Origin: Isohypsibius dastychi
Taxonomy: Eukaryota; Tardigrada; Eutardigrada; Parachela; Isohypsibiidae
Length of the DNA: 10,323 nucleotides
Direction of reading: 5' to 3'
NCBI GenBank assembly: GCA_034696485.1
Contig: JAQIWT010001562.1
Span: 1 to 10,323 of the forward strand
Position numbers and translations under genes: made by a program. The notes under the pieces were generated by a model that worked only from the letters and a program-made list of their open reading frames with translations, ran no database searches and was not told the origin of the DNA. This document shows positions 1 through 9,597 of the stretch, piece after piece. Within the stretch, counting starts at the first letter, position 1; every line of letters begins with the position of its first letter.

Positions 1-3000
1 CTGAGGATTATTCGATTCGAGCATTTCTTCCAGCTTCTCATTCGTTGTCGCTCTTCCGGCTGAAACAAAATTTTGTTCAACCAAATAAAAACTGGAAAAA
101 AGACACCAGACAAAATTTGATGGTTCAGCTTTTGACCAAGCCTTTCTTGACCATTCTTCTCATTAAGCAATTTTGAACTTCCCAAACTAAACAGGCTCGT
201 CAGTATTTCGAGCAACACCAAAAAATAAAATATCGGAATATTCAACAGTTTACATATAAGGTGGATGTACTCACTTATTTCGAGCTGACGCTTAATTCGT
301 CCTTTACACCTCTCTCGGTAATCTGTCTGGGTTTTATTGTAATCCGTCATCACTTCTACAAATTTTCTCGAAAGGGTCGCATGCTAAAAAACAAGTATTA
401 CATGTCACACAAAAACATTTTCAACACACAACTTTTTCTAACGAAAATCCTACCTGTGTTTTCCTTATTCGTAAATCCGCGGAAGTCTTGTCTTTTTGTT
501 CTTCCTGCTCAATGCTTGTTTCAATCACTGGAAACAACAAACAAAAAACAATGTTATAAGTTACACAAATACTTGCCAAATTGATTTATCTGACCTTTGA
601 GCTTTTGTCTGGCTCTGTTCGCCGTCTTTTTGATATCCGCCATGAGCGACTCCAGTTCTTCTTTGTCACCTGCGAAAAACCGACCATGGATTTTAGCATG
701 CCGGTCAGCTCAAAAATAGGGGGAAAAACCTTACGGTCATCTGTAGTTGGGGCTGACAAGATGGCGCTGTGCTTATGTTTGACAGACTCCACATCCGCTT
801 CGACCTTCTCGATCGCCGTTCTGATTTCTTCCACCTAAAAAGCCAGACCAAAATTCATTCCAGAAAGGCGATTTTGTTTTCAGCTGGGAAAAAGGTCCTG
901 ACTGCGAAGGAATCGCTGAATGTGAAAACCTTCACCCATCGACTACGGAAAGCTTATTAAGAGTGTGTACTGTAGTTTTAAAACTTCTAAAACCAAGAAC
1001 TTTTATATTCAATACTCAGATTTATTCTTCCACCGAGACTTGAGCCAAATATTTTCCTAATTATGTGGCTATCACTGTATATTCAGGTGGCTTTCGTTTA
1101 AAAAAGAAAAAGAGGAGGGTAACTCGTGGGTTGCGGTGAATTTTTGACGCAGATAACCGACTGTGCCCAGAAGAATAATAAATAGCGGAGGAAGAGCTGT
1201 AAGAAAAAGGCGACCTACGTAGGTTTTCAGGAAAAGAATTAAAGAAAATTATAGGATATAATTTGATTACAAAATCAATTACTGTGCCGATCAGCCAATA
1301 ATCGACATATTCTCATCAATGTCCCACCCGAACACGCAAATTAAACGTCTAAAATGAAATGTTAAACAGTCAATAAATCGACATCCGTCGACCTCACCGA
1401 CAGCATGCAATTCGACCCACGCATCACAGATACATCACAGCACTCATCAGAGCATCCCGAAAAAAACCAAATTTTTAAAACAAAATTTTTTTGTTTGTTT
1501 TAAATCTCCTGCAAACATTTGCCGCTTTTTTCACACCTCAGCTATTTTTCAAGTTTTTCGGCTTTCATTTATTCGTAAAGATATTTTGATCAATGTTTTA
1601 AAATATTTTAGATAAGTCAACAAATTTTTCCCCGATTTTATTTTTTATCCAGAATTAATTTTTGAAAACTGTACAAGGAGAGTCTCGATATTTTGATACC
1701 GCCGGTTCACAAAAAGTCCACACAAAGTTGTTCAAAAATTTCATGGGAGATTCCTGTCATTCGATCATTTACTGGAAGAAAGGAAACCAAAAAAGCCGAC
1801 CAGTTCGAAAATATAATAATTCTAAGATCTTTTGCAAATTAAATCTATGTTCTTGTCAGTTTTATTCAAGGCTGAGGAATTTTATTCCATGAAATTCCCA
1901 ATCCCTAAAACGCAGCGGTTACGCCCAGTGGCTGAACTGGGCAAACATTTTTCTGTCATCGTCGGCTGATTTTTTTGAATTCGGCCCACACGATCTCGAA
2001 TTAAACAAGTGAATATTTGCTCCTCCGAAAAAAAAGCGCCTGAAGAGGAGCGTGATCAGGCTCGACCAGAAACACGGCATCCGGGCGAAAATCGGGAACA
2101 CAAACGGAGAGGAGGAAGGGGGGAGAGTTAAGAGGTCGATAAGTAATTTAATCGCCATTTCGGCGAGGAGGATTACGGGACTGCACCGCAGTCGGCCGGC
2201 CGGAAGAAGAGCTCCAGACTGACAAGCAGAGGAAGATGACATGTGTATAATTATGCAGAGCAGTAAAAAAAACTGATTATCAACATGCAACCCCAAAAAA
2301 CACTGCGAGCTGGAAAAATTTGGGGAGACATTATCGATCTCCTATGATTCCCTGACTGACTGACTGCGCTTTTTTCTCCCCACCCGTATTGTGTAATATG
2401 GAAAAACAGGACTATATGCATGCTCCAGAAACCCTCCCTTTCTTTCTCTGGCTTTTTCCGTCTAGCTCACGAACTCGATGAATGGCTTATAATAATTTCC
2501 TCAAATCCATAGCAGCTTCCTTTCTCGTTCCTCTGCTTTTCCATATCCTTTCTTTGAGAATTCTCACGCCTATTGCGTGCGCGTAGGCGTCTATCTCTGT
2601 CGTAGATGACGAGAAAAAACACCACTTTCTTTCTTCCTTTCACTTCCGGCGGAGCTCCGTTTTGATCAGCCATTCCCACCGAACAGCTGATAGACATTCC
2701 TTTAAACAGGTAATCGGATTCTAACATCAAACAACGTGGAATGATTGACTTAATTGCACCACTCGCATACACTATTCGCTCAAGCTTTTGCAACTCAGGA
2801 AGGAACGATAGAAAGTGTGAATTTATCGAGCTTTGTGTTGAGTAGCAGGCCAGCCACTCGCATCCTTGAAAAGCACTTGTCCTTCTCACTTGTGTACCTA
2901 ATTCCATCTATGCTCCCCAGTTTTCCCCTGCTGCTCAAATAGCTGCTCCAGTCCAAGCTTCAAAAAAGTGCAACAAGATCCTTCTTCATTCGAGACCCAC

Positions 3001-3630
3001 AGAGGCGCGAAAAAAGATCACAGATAAAACACATCTGATTCCGGTCAATAAAAATTTCAATGACCATCGTATTCCCATACTCAAAAATAGTTGAACGCAG
3101 AAGATACGCTTACCTGTTCAAAAAATTCGTCCATGTAACCACCGGCGCCTTCGACATTTATGTTGACTTCATCCAGTCCCATTCCATCCTCCTCATCGCT
3201 CTGCGCCTGAAACATACACAGACCAACATTTATTAAATATGAAAAATCCAAGTTCGAAATTGAATTGAACGATATTGAACTAGTAGTTAAAGAGTCATTG
3301 GTAAGAAATCACTTCCGGTCGAACAAACAAGTCGCATTCGCCTGACCATACTCCAAAATGCAGAATAACAATTCAAAACGAGAGCTTAATTTTTCACAAA
3401 CAGCGAACAAAATCGAATTTAAACGAAGTCGATACAAATAGTTTTTGGCAAAGTTGGGCCATTTGATGAAACCAGTGGCCATCACCCACGCAGCAGACAG
3501 CTCATGAGCTCGTAAAGCCCACATTTTAACGGGGATTACTTGTAGGAAGTCCGTCCGAAACATTCTGTACCAACTCATGAGATCGAATTTGACTTACGGA
3601 TTTGAGGGCATTTAAGCGGTCCTTGGTCAT
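1..3630 (-). CDS. STX1: Syntaxin-1 (UNC-64 family), 5' seven exons, partial
   Basis: Plasma-membrane t-SNARE that pairs with SNAP-25 and synaptobrevin and is clamped by Munc18/UNC-18 during synaptic vesicle fusion. Exons read on the minus strand: 3630-3598, 3206-3114, 834-735, 669-595, 527-454, 383-275, 59-1 (cut by the edge). All introns are GT-AG and the phases join without a break to give 181 residues. Exon 1 encodes [11 protein letters not shown], the syntaxin-1 N-terminal peptide that binds Sec1/Munc18 proteins. Exon 2 adds an acidic stretch and YMDEFFEQ; exon 3 starts VEEIR and contains KHSAIL; exon 4 has [19 protein letters not shown]; exon 5 ends [10 protein letters not shown]; exon 6 has [19 protein letters not shown]; exon 7 starts [14 protein letters not shown]. 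Together they cover the Habc regulatory bundle and the start of the linker. The SNARE motif and membrane anchor lie left of the window. The start is fixed by the family N-terminus. No frameshift is seen. Paralogs such as syntaxin 2/3 are possible, but syntaxin 1 is the usual single ortholog in invertebrates. Confidence 0.95.
835..3113 (-). other. Large syntaxin intron (2279 bp) with no recognised gene
   Basis: This intron separates syntaxin exons 2 and 3. Its donor is GTAAGC after the FFEQ codons and its acceptor is TTTTAG before VEEIR. It is at least five times longer than any other intron in the window. I see several open frames but no recognised domain. The longest is minus 2907-2467 (146 codons from an ATG). 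A second, minus 2296-1919, is low-complexity. It also holds a 12-bp perfect palindrome at 1213-1224, a short GACT tandem repeat near 2350-2365 and A/T-rich stretches at 1460-1660. Long early introns of neuronal genes often carry enhancers; that role here is inference only. Confidence 0.8.
3207..3597 (-). other. Syntaxin first intron (391 bp)
   Basis: Lies between exon 1 ([11 protein letters not shown]) and exon 2 (AQSDEED). The donor is GTAAGT and the acceptor TTTCAG, both phase 0. The only notable content is one copy of the 12-mer CACTTCCGGTCG at 3310-3321. It matches an ETS-type core (CCGGAAGT on the minus strand) and recurs elsewhere in the window. Open frames crossing the intron have no recognisable homology. 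Confidence 0.85.
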
Positions 3631-4558
3631 TTTCAGATGAAGTATTCCAGCAGCAGAGATAAATGCACGAAAAATCAAACGAGAACTCAAACAGCAATTT
3701 TTGGGTAATCCAGAATTCAATCAGCTGAAGATATGTAGGACACAGGAAGGAAAGGAGCAAGTCCAGACGTCCATCACTGAAAAACGAATGCTGGACAATC
3801 ACCAACTGAGGCTAATGGAGGAAAAAAAACAGAGAAGGGCACATGGGGATAAATATCTCCTTTCTATTCTCTTCCCTCTTCCCAGTTCGCTCGCTCGATC
3901 AGCTCCAAAACTTCAATCAATCCTGCTGATCCCACGCTCCACATTGCTGGCTGGAGCAGACGGAAGGGGAAGAGGCAAACACCGAGTGGCGCAAACGCGT
4001 CGAATCCCTTATGCTCGAAACGGCGCAAACGGTCTACCATACCGGCCCGGACTTGCTTTGTAGCCGAGCCGACCAGACGCACCGAATGGTTCAGAGCCAC
4101 CCACGTTTACCGCAGTCCGCAGGTTTCTCTGGAAGATGCCATTCTTGTTAGCCATTTCCCATCAGGGAGATGTGCATCATCCACCGATTTTTTCAGGCCG
4201 TAATTTTCGATAATTCGCTGTTCTTCCGTGTCGAAAAACACGGTGAAACATTTGTTGCAAGTTGCAAGCGAATGGCGGGATTTGCTGTAAGCGAGATGCC
4301 AGACTACTGCTTACACTTACGACCAATCACAATATCGTATTTATAGCTGTGGGTGAAGCGGACTGGCCCACCGATTATTGTGGGCTGGGCCAGATGTTTG
4401 CCGTTGCAACAACGCGGTTGATTCATCTTTGAAATTTGAAGCAAAATCACAACGAGAGATTCTTGTGCGGCGTTCGTCATATTCCTGGATCTGAACAGCA
4501 TTATTACGTGATCTTCCACTGATTCTAAATTTCTTCATCACCAAGGAAAGTCTGCGAC
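3631..4558. other. Head-to-head spacer between syntaxin and Ran, with unresolved open frames
   Basis: This 928-bp block lies between two divergent start codons and should hold both promoters. From about 3880 to 4420 it is richer in GC than the introns, and several frames stay open. Plus strand: 3886-4203 follows a strong polypyrimidine acceptor (CTCTTCCCAG), and 4170-4346 encodes 58 residues from an ATG. Minus strand: 4310-4107 encodes 67 residues with a CNKCF motif, and 4100-3864 is also open. They are mutually exclusive in part, and I recognise no family in any of them. At 4321-4346 there is a CCAAT motif (GACCAAT, plus) and TATAAATA on the minus strand. A small extra gene or an upstream exon is possible. 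Confidence 0.5.
4321..4346. promoter_or_regulatory. CCAAT and TATA-like elements in the divergent promoter region
   Basis: GACCAATCAC reads on the plus strand at 4321-4330, about 230 bp before the Ran start codon. TATAAATA reads on the minus strand at 4345-4338, with the matching TATTTATA on plus. The motifs are seen directly. Their use as core promoter elements is inference, and A/T-rich octamers are common by chance. On the minus strand the TATA-like site lies about 30 bp before the open frame that starts near 4310. Confidence 0.25.
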
Positions 4559-5740
<1,182 letters not shown>

Positions 5741-6099
5741 ATCACACGACTTTTGGCTTTCCTCTTCTCTCTCCAAAAACAGAAAGAAAGTTATTTTGCC
5801 AGCTGGAAATGATAAAATTTGATGTCGGCTGAAGATGGTGTATTACAGGAAATCGAATAGTCTTGAACCTCTTTTCGTTTTCTTTGATACCCGCTGTCTT
5901 ATTGCTTCTTTATCCACGTTTCTTGACTCTTCGCGGTTTTTTCTTCGATTTTATGAGCAGAATGGCCTCTGGAGCTGTTTCAGCGATCAAGTGAAATAAC
6001 ATTCGATTTGAAAGCTTTCGGTTTTTTTGACGGTTTATGCTTCGAGAACGTGCAACAGAGTCGAAAACCACGGGCGTACAGCTCAGATTCGGCGTTCCA

Positions 6100-6111
6100 G
6101 GGGGGGGGGGG
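6100..6111 (+). repeat. G12 homopolymer
   Basis: Twelve consecutive G residues, followed by TCGATAG, 81 bp before the EXOSC7 start codon. Runs of this length are prone to slippage and to sequencing or assembly length errors, so the exact count is uncertain. A C11 run lies in the next spacer (7982-7992). Confidence 0.9.
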
Positions 6112-6180
6112 TCGATAGCAGCTCTGCGTATTTCGCAACTGTGTTTTGGATTTTCGATTTGATTTCTTTCTCTCCTTGTA

Positions 6181-6187
6181 CTTGTAG
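6181..6187 (+). promoter_or_regulatory. Candidate trans-splice or leader splice acceptor before EXOSC7
   Basis: A pyrimidine-rich stretch runs into CTTGTAG, and the AG is followed by CAAAG and the ATG at 6193. The very short distance to the start codon is typical of spliced-leader acceptors in nematodes. A cis-spliced 5' UTR intron would look the same. Confidence 0.4.
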
Positions 6188-6192
6188 CAAAG

Positions 6193-7762
6193 ATGCAGAA
6201 GTCCATCTCGAAATACGAGAATAATGAACTGGATGATCGAGATGACGAAGGATGCATCAACGAGCGTGAGAAACGGTTTCTTTCCGAAGGAATTATTGTA
6301 TGTCCGGTTTTGTGTTGAATATGACATGATCATTGATCATGCATCTGCTAAAACTCCGATTCATGTAGGAATATGGAATGAGACTAGATGGAAGAAGCGC
6401 GCTGGACTATCGTGCGATTGAAATTGAGATTGGTGGAGTAAATAACGCCAGTGGATCGGCGCAGGTTTGGTTGGTGAGTCAAGACTTCGGAAATGTTTTG
6501 TTTGGAATTTTCGTCAAATTTCACTGCTTTGAATTTGGATTTTTCTGGTGGATTTTAAACGATAATGATGAAGTGTATTAATGATTCAATGGTGTGAACG
6601 TGGTAGACAGAAAAGCCAGATGTCACTTTCTTTGGATACAGTAATTTTGTTCTTTGTCATCTTTTTTTTGTTTTTTTTTGAAGGGTTCCAGCTGCGTTCT
6701 GGCTGCCGTCAAGATCACCATGCAAATCCCTGATGCCAAATTTCCCAACGAAGGTTTCGTTGATGTTTGTGTTGATAGGTAAGGCAAAGCCATGTTCGTA
6801 GTTTTATTCACTTCCGGTCGGTTCTTCCCAAATTATGTGCGATTTATCTTGCTAGCTCTGCACCACGGGTGAAACATCGCGATGAAGATGACGACGAGCA
6901 AGAACTAAGCACCGAAGAAATCCAACACATTCTGGAAAGTGTTTATTCGGAAGGCGGTGGAGTTGACCGGAAGAAGCTTTCGATCCTTCAAGGCGCGAAA
7001 TGTTGGGCAGTCTTTTTCGACGTCATAGTAAGCTGTTGGTATATCAAGTGACTTTTTCCCTGCTTTGCATCTAGACTCTCATATCATGGTCGCTTCGTTT
7101 CTGCTGCGGATAAATGGCATTAAGTTGGTGGGTTTTGCTTCCGAAATCTGACTTTTGTTTTTTTTCGTTAAAGATATTTGAACAAGGAACATGTGTTCTG
7201 GATGCCGCGTCGCTTGCTATGAAAGCCGCCCTTGCTGATGCAAAATTCTCGAACGTTACCGTCATTGAAGACGAGCTCGATCAGTTTGATGTCGAATACA
7301 GCGACGATCCATTTGATTTTTGGCGGATGGATGTTACGGAAGTTCCGACCTTCACCTCGTTATTTAAGGTCAGTTTCACGACAGGTTTTTTAACTGGAGT
7401 TGACTAAATTCAAACTCTGACTAAACGGATATTCTGACTTTTTAGATAGGATCAAATTTTCTAGTTGACGTTACGAAAGAAGAGCGGGACACATCGGAAG
7501 CATCTGTGACAGTAGCAAGTAATTCAAATGGCGCCGTGTTCCATTTGGCTACTGACTGGCACGGATCGGAATTTGGGTTCGAGTTGCAGACGATGGAAGA
7601 TATCCTCGATGTAAGCGAAAACGAAGTTCCTTCTCTCTGGATTGTTTCTTATTGGTTAGTTCTCACCTTGATGCTCTTTCACAGGTATCAGTCAAAGCTT
7701 GCCAGGATTTGAATAAGCAGTTGAAATCTCTGTTTTCCGCCACCTGGCCGCAGTTGTCTTGA
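6193..7762 (+). CDS. EXOSC7: Exosome core subunit EXOSC7/Rrp42, seven exons, complete
   Basis: RNase PH-fold subunit of the hexameric ring of the RNA exosome, which threads RNA to Rrp44 and Rrp6 for 3'-5' processing and decay in nucleus and cytoplasm. The metazoan ring is catalytically inactive. Exons 6193-6297, 6369-6473, 6684-6778, 6856-7027, 7174-7368, 7446-7610 and 7685-7762 join in phase to 304 residues (human 291). The family signals are in order: FLSEG near residue 30, RLDGR and DYR in exon 2, ASGSAQVWL then GSSCVLAAVK, PNEGF followed by VDSSA, CWAVFFDVI joined to IFEQGTCVLDAASLAMKAAL, and YSDDPFD. The PNEG-VDxSA order separates EXOSC7 from EXOSC8 and EXOSC9. The exon 3 and exon 5 acceptors (TTTGAAG, GTTAAAG) are less usual but are required by the alignment. 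The start is the first ATG after a TTGTAG acceptor-like site; the N-terminal 20 residues are acidic and not conserved. Confidence 0.95.
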
Positions 7763-7981
7763 ATTTTTGAATCCACGTAAGATCCTTTTGCCTCTCCTAC
7801 ATTCTGAGTTTTGATGTTAAATTATGCTGTCAATGTATTTGGTCTATCTTAAATAATTCAGTTGAATTTTTTCGGATTTGTAAGAAGTCAACCATAAACG
7901 AGAAATTAAAACGATGGTATAGGAATTACAGTATTGTAAGGTTTAGACGAACGGATTAGCGACTGCCCTTACAAAGGATGA

Positions 7982-7992
7982 CCCCCCCCCCC
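7982..7992 (+). repeat. C11 homopolymer
   Basis: Eleven C residues followed by TCGACCC, 111 bp before the ARV1 start codon. It is the complement type of the G12 run in the previous spacer. The exact length may be affected by sequencing. Confidence 0.9.
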
Positions 7993-8094
7993 TCGACCCG
8001 GCCCCCTTTGTTGTTTGTTTTGGTTTTGTTATAAATTTTGCGTTCATCAGTCACTCAGCGTGACGGCGTAAATGGAATGGACTCCTTCTTGAAA

Positions 8095-8101
8095 TTCGCA
8101 G
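8095..8101 (+). promoter_or_regulatory. Candidate trans-splice acceptor before ARV1
   Basis: TTCGCAG ends two bases before the ATG at 8104, after the pyrimidine-rich ACTCCTTCTTG. If it is used as a spliced-leader acceptor it would remove the upstream in-frame ATG at 8077 and make 8104 the start. The tract is only moderately pyrimidine-rich. Confidence 0.35.
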
Positions 8102-8103
8102 AA

Positions 8104-9270
8104 ATGGATGCAGAAATATTTCGGTGTGTTTGGTGTGAGGAAGCAGTGGATTCACTATACATTCGTTACACTCCGGATCTCGTCAGACTGCAGACTTGTG
8201 TTAGTCTCCGCGTTTTTTGGGTTGGCTAGCGTTTCTGATCTTTATATTTTCCAGCCAAAATGTGGAAGTTACGTGGACGAGTATGTAGAATTTGATAATC
8301 TGTCCATTTTTCTGGATATCCTCCTGCAGAAAAAAGCGGCATATCGGCATGTGCTCTTCAATTGCGGCCACAAAGTATGATTTTTTTCGCAACCAATAAC
8401 AATAATTTCTGTTGTTTTGTGGACTCGACATCGGTCTGTATTATCTGCTTCCTGAGATTATTTTCCAGAAATGTGACAATGTGGTTTTGTTATTTCGTTA
8501 TTTCCAGATATTATGGAGATTTCTGCTCGTGATAATTATGGCTGATGCTTATGTGAATTGGATCAGCTGGCGAGGAGAACGATTCGAAATTTCCAGTGCT
8601 CTATCCGTTGATTTACTCGAATGGGAATTTCAGAAGCGTCTTCTCATTTCCACCTTCGGTAAAACTTTTAATATCATAGCTTGTTTGCAACTTTTTTTCG
8701 CACAAAAACTTGCCCAAGAAAAATGAACCATTTTGTTGTAGTGCACTCCATATTTCTGGTCCTCTTGGTTGTAATTGGATCACATCGCCAAACAAAGCGT
8801 AAATAATCGAAATGTGTTCGTCCGGCTTACAGAGATTTTTTTCGCAGTTGTAGTTTTTTACAGGAGGATTCAAGCCAACCGCCTCGCATGTTATGGTCAA
8901 CGGAATCATTATTTCTCTGTATCCGGTGTTACTGAAACTTCCGGCTATAATCTGGTCAGCTAGCTCGCCATTTTCCATAATTTGGCCGTGTTATCTCCTG
9001 CAGTTTATTTCCGGCGGGCAAGTTTACTCGAGTAAGTTCATATCGCAGTCTTCGATTTTTTGCGTTTTCCGAAATTATAGAACCGTTAAGCCGTTTTTGT
9101 GTAATAGCAGTATTACTCTCTTTTTTTGTTACGATGACATAGATAGTTAATTCATCATCAGTTGACTTTTTGTTTTAGTCCTCTGCAAAACATCGGTGCT
9201 TGAGACTGTCCTAACCGTTGGAATAATATTGGGATCGACATTGACTCTGCAAAAATTCCTGGAACTGTGA
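8104..9270 (+). CDS. ARV1: ARV1 lipid-homeostasis protein, six exons, complete
   Basis: ER multi-spanning membrane protein needed for sterol distribution and GPI-anchor synthesis. Exons 8104-8199, 8255-8374, 8508-8658, 8742-8798, 8864-9031 and 9179-9270 are all GT-AG, in continuous phase, giving 227 residues. The N-terminal ARV1 homology domain is clear: FRCVWC (Cys 8 and 11), LQTCPKC (Cys 32 and 35, forming a C-x2-C...C-x2-C zinc-ribbon-like motif), VDEYVEFDN, and KKAAYRHVLFN, matching human AYRHILFN. Hydrophobic segments follow: ILWRFLLVIIMADAYVNW, VHSIFLVLLVVIG, NGIIISLYPVLLKLPAIIW, SIIWPCYLLQFIS and TVLTVGIILGS. They fit the multi-span topology. An in-frame ATG at 8077 would lengthen the protein by nine residues; I chose 8104 because an acceptor-like TTCGCAG lies just before it. 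An alternative acceptor at 8468 would add 13 in-frame residues to exon 3, but spacing to the family favours the shorter form. Slightly shorter than human ARV1 (271). Confidence 0.92.
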
Positions 9271-9399
9271 TCCAAATAATCAGAGAGGAAACCCATTGAT
9301 ATTCCACCTTTCGCGAATGGAATTATTTGGACTGGTGTTCGGTGGCCGAACTATCAAAGACACGGAAGTGACTTTTCACTACATTTCACGGAGAGAATC

Positions 9400-9405
9400 T
9401 TTATT
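9400..9405 (-). terminator. Candidate RPA12 poly(A) signal
   Basis: AATAAA on the minus strand, about 190 bases downstream of the RPA12 stop codon. The hexamer is canonical; its use is inferred from position. Confidence 0.45.
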
Positions 9406-9491
9406 TTTTTCTTTGGTGGGAATTCTTCTTAAAATATCAAAGCGTGATCTCATTTCGATACGAGCATGCGCTCGAAATTCCTCCTGCTCAA

Positions 9492-9497
9492 AATAAA
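9492..9497 (+). terminator. Candidate ARV1 poly(A) signal
   Basis: AATAAA on the plus strand, 222 bases downstream of the ARV1 stop codon. It lies beyond the opposing RPA12 signal, which implies overlapping 3' UTRs if both operate. Confidence 0.45.
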
Positions 9498-9597
9498 AGT
9501 TACAATGAACAACACGCATTATTCCTGTCAGCGAAATCGCGAAATGTTCTATTAACGGTCCCGACTTCCGCTTCCGAATGAAATGAACGATATGAGA

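Larger units (their letters stand above)
5741..6192 (+). other. Ran-EXOSC7 spacer with G12 tract
   Basis: These 452 bp between tandem genes contain the Ran 3' UTR and probably the EXOSC7 leader. Seen here are GATAAA at 5811-5816, a run of 12 G at 6100-6111, and a pyrimidine-rich stretch ending in TTGTAG at 6187, five bases before the next ATG. Long minus-strand open frames across 5910-6333 are arginine- and serine-rich, show no homology I recognise and overlap EXOSC7 exon 1, so I do not call them. Confidence 0.7.
7763..8103 (+). other. EXOSC7-ARV1 spacer with hairpin and C11 tract
   Basis: These 341 bp between tandem genes contain a possible EXOSC7 poly(A) signal (ATTAAA, 7905-7910). There is also an 8-bp inverted repeat, TTGTAAGG at 7934-7941 and CCTTACAA at 7967-7974, with a 25-nt loop. 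A C11 run at 7982-7992 follows closely. An in-frame upstream ATG at 8077 could add nine residues to ARV1. No other gene is seen. Confidence 0.7.
9271..9597. other. Convergent 3' spacer between ARV1 and RPA12
   Basis: These 327 bp lie between two genes transcribed towards each other. AATAAA reads on the plus strand at 9492-9497 and on the minus strand at 9405-9400. If both are used, the 3' UTRs overlap by roughly 100 bp. An open frame on plus (9296-9496) has no recognisable homology and lies in the ARV1 3' UTR. Confidence 0.7.

Noticed and set aside
586-834. A single continuous minus-strand protein across 834-586
   Set aside because: It reads through the 65-bp intron 734-670. Splicing restores the syntaxin sequence TTDDRDKEELE; reading through gives residues with no match to the family.
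1919-2296. 125-codon minus-strand open frame in the syntaxin intron
   Set aside because: Its runs of Phe, Leu and Ser follow the base composition. No domain or usable splice sites link it to syntaxin.
2350-2365. GACT tandem repeat as a microsatellite
   Set aside because: Only about three imperfect units, too short to treat as a repeat feature.
5910-6333. Two minus-strand open frames of about 117 codons across the Ran-EXOSC7 spacer
   Set aside because: They are low-complexity, overlap EXOSC7 exon 1 and the G12 tract, and resemble no known family.
7063-7130. Extra EXOSC7 exon reading MVASFLLRINGIKL
   Set aside because: It is not in phase with exon 4. Joining FFDVI directly to IFEQGTCVLDA reproduces the family spacing exactly.
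8613-8978. 121-codon minus-strand open frame
   Set aside because: It lies antisense to ARV1 exons 3-5, which have clear homology on the plus strand.
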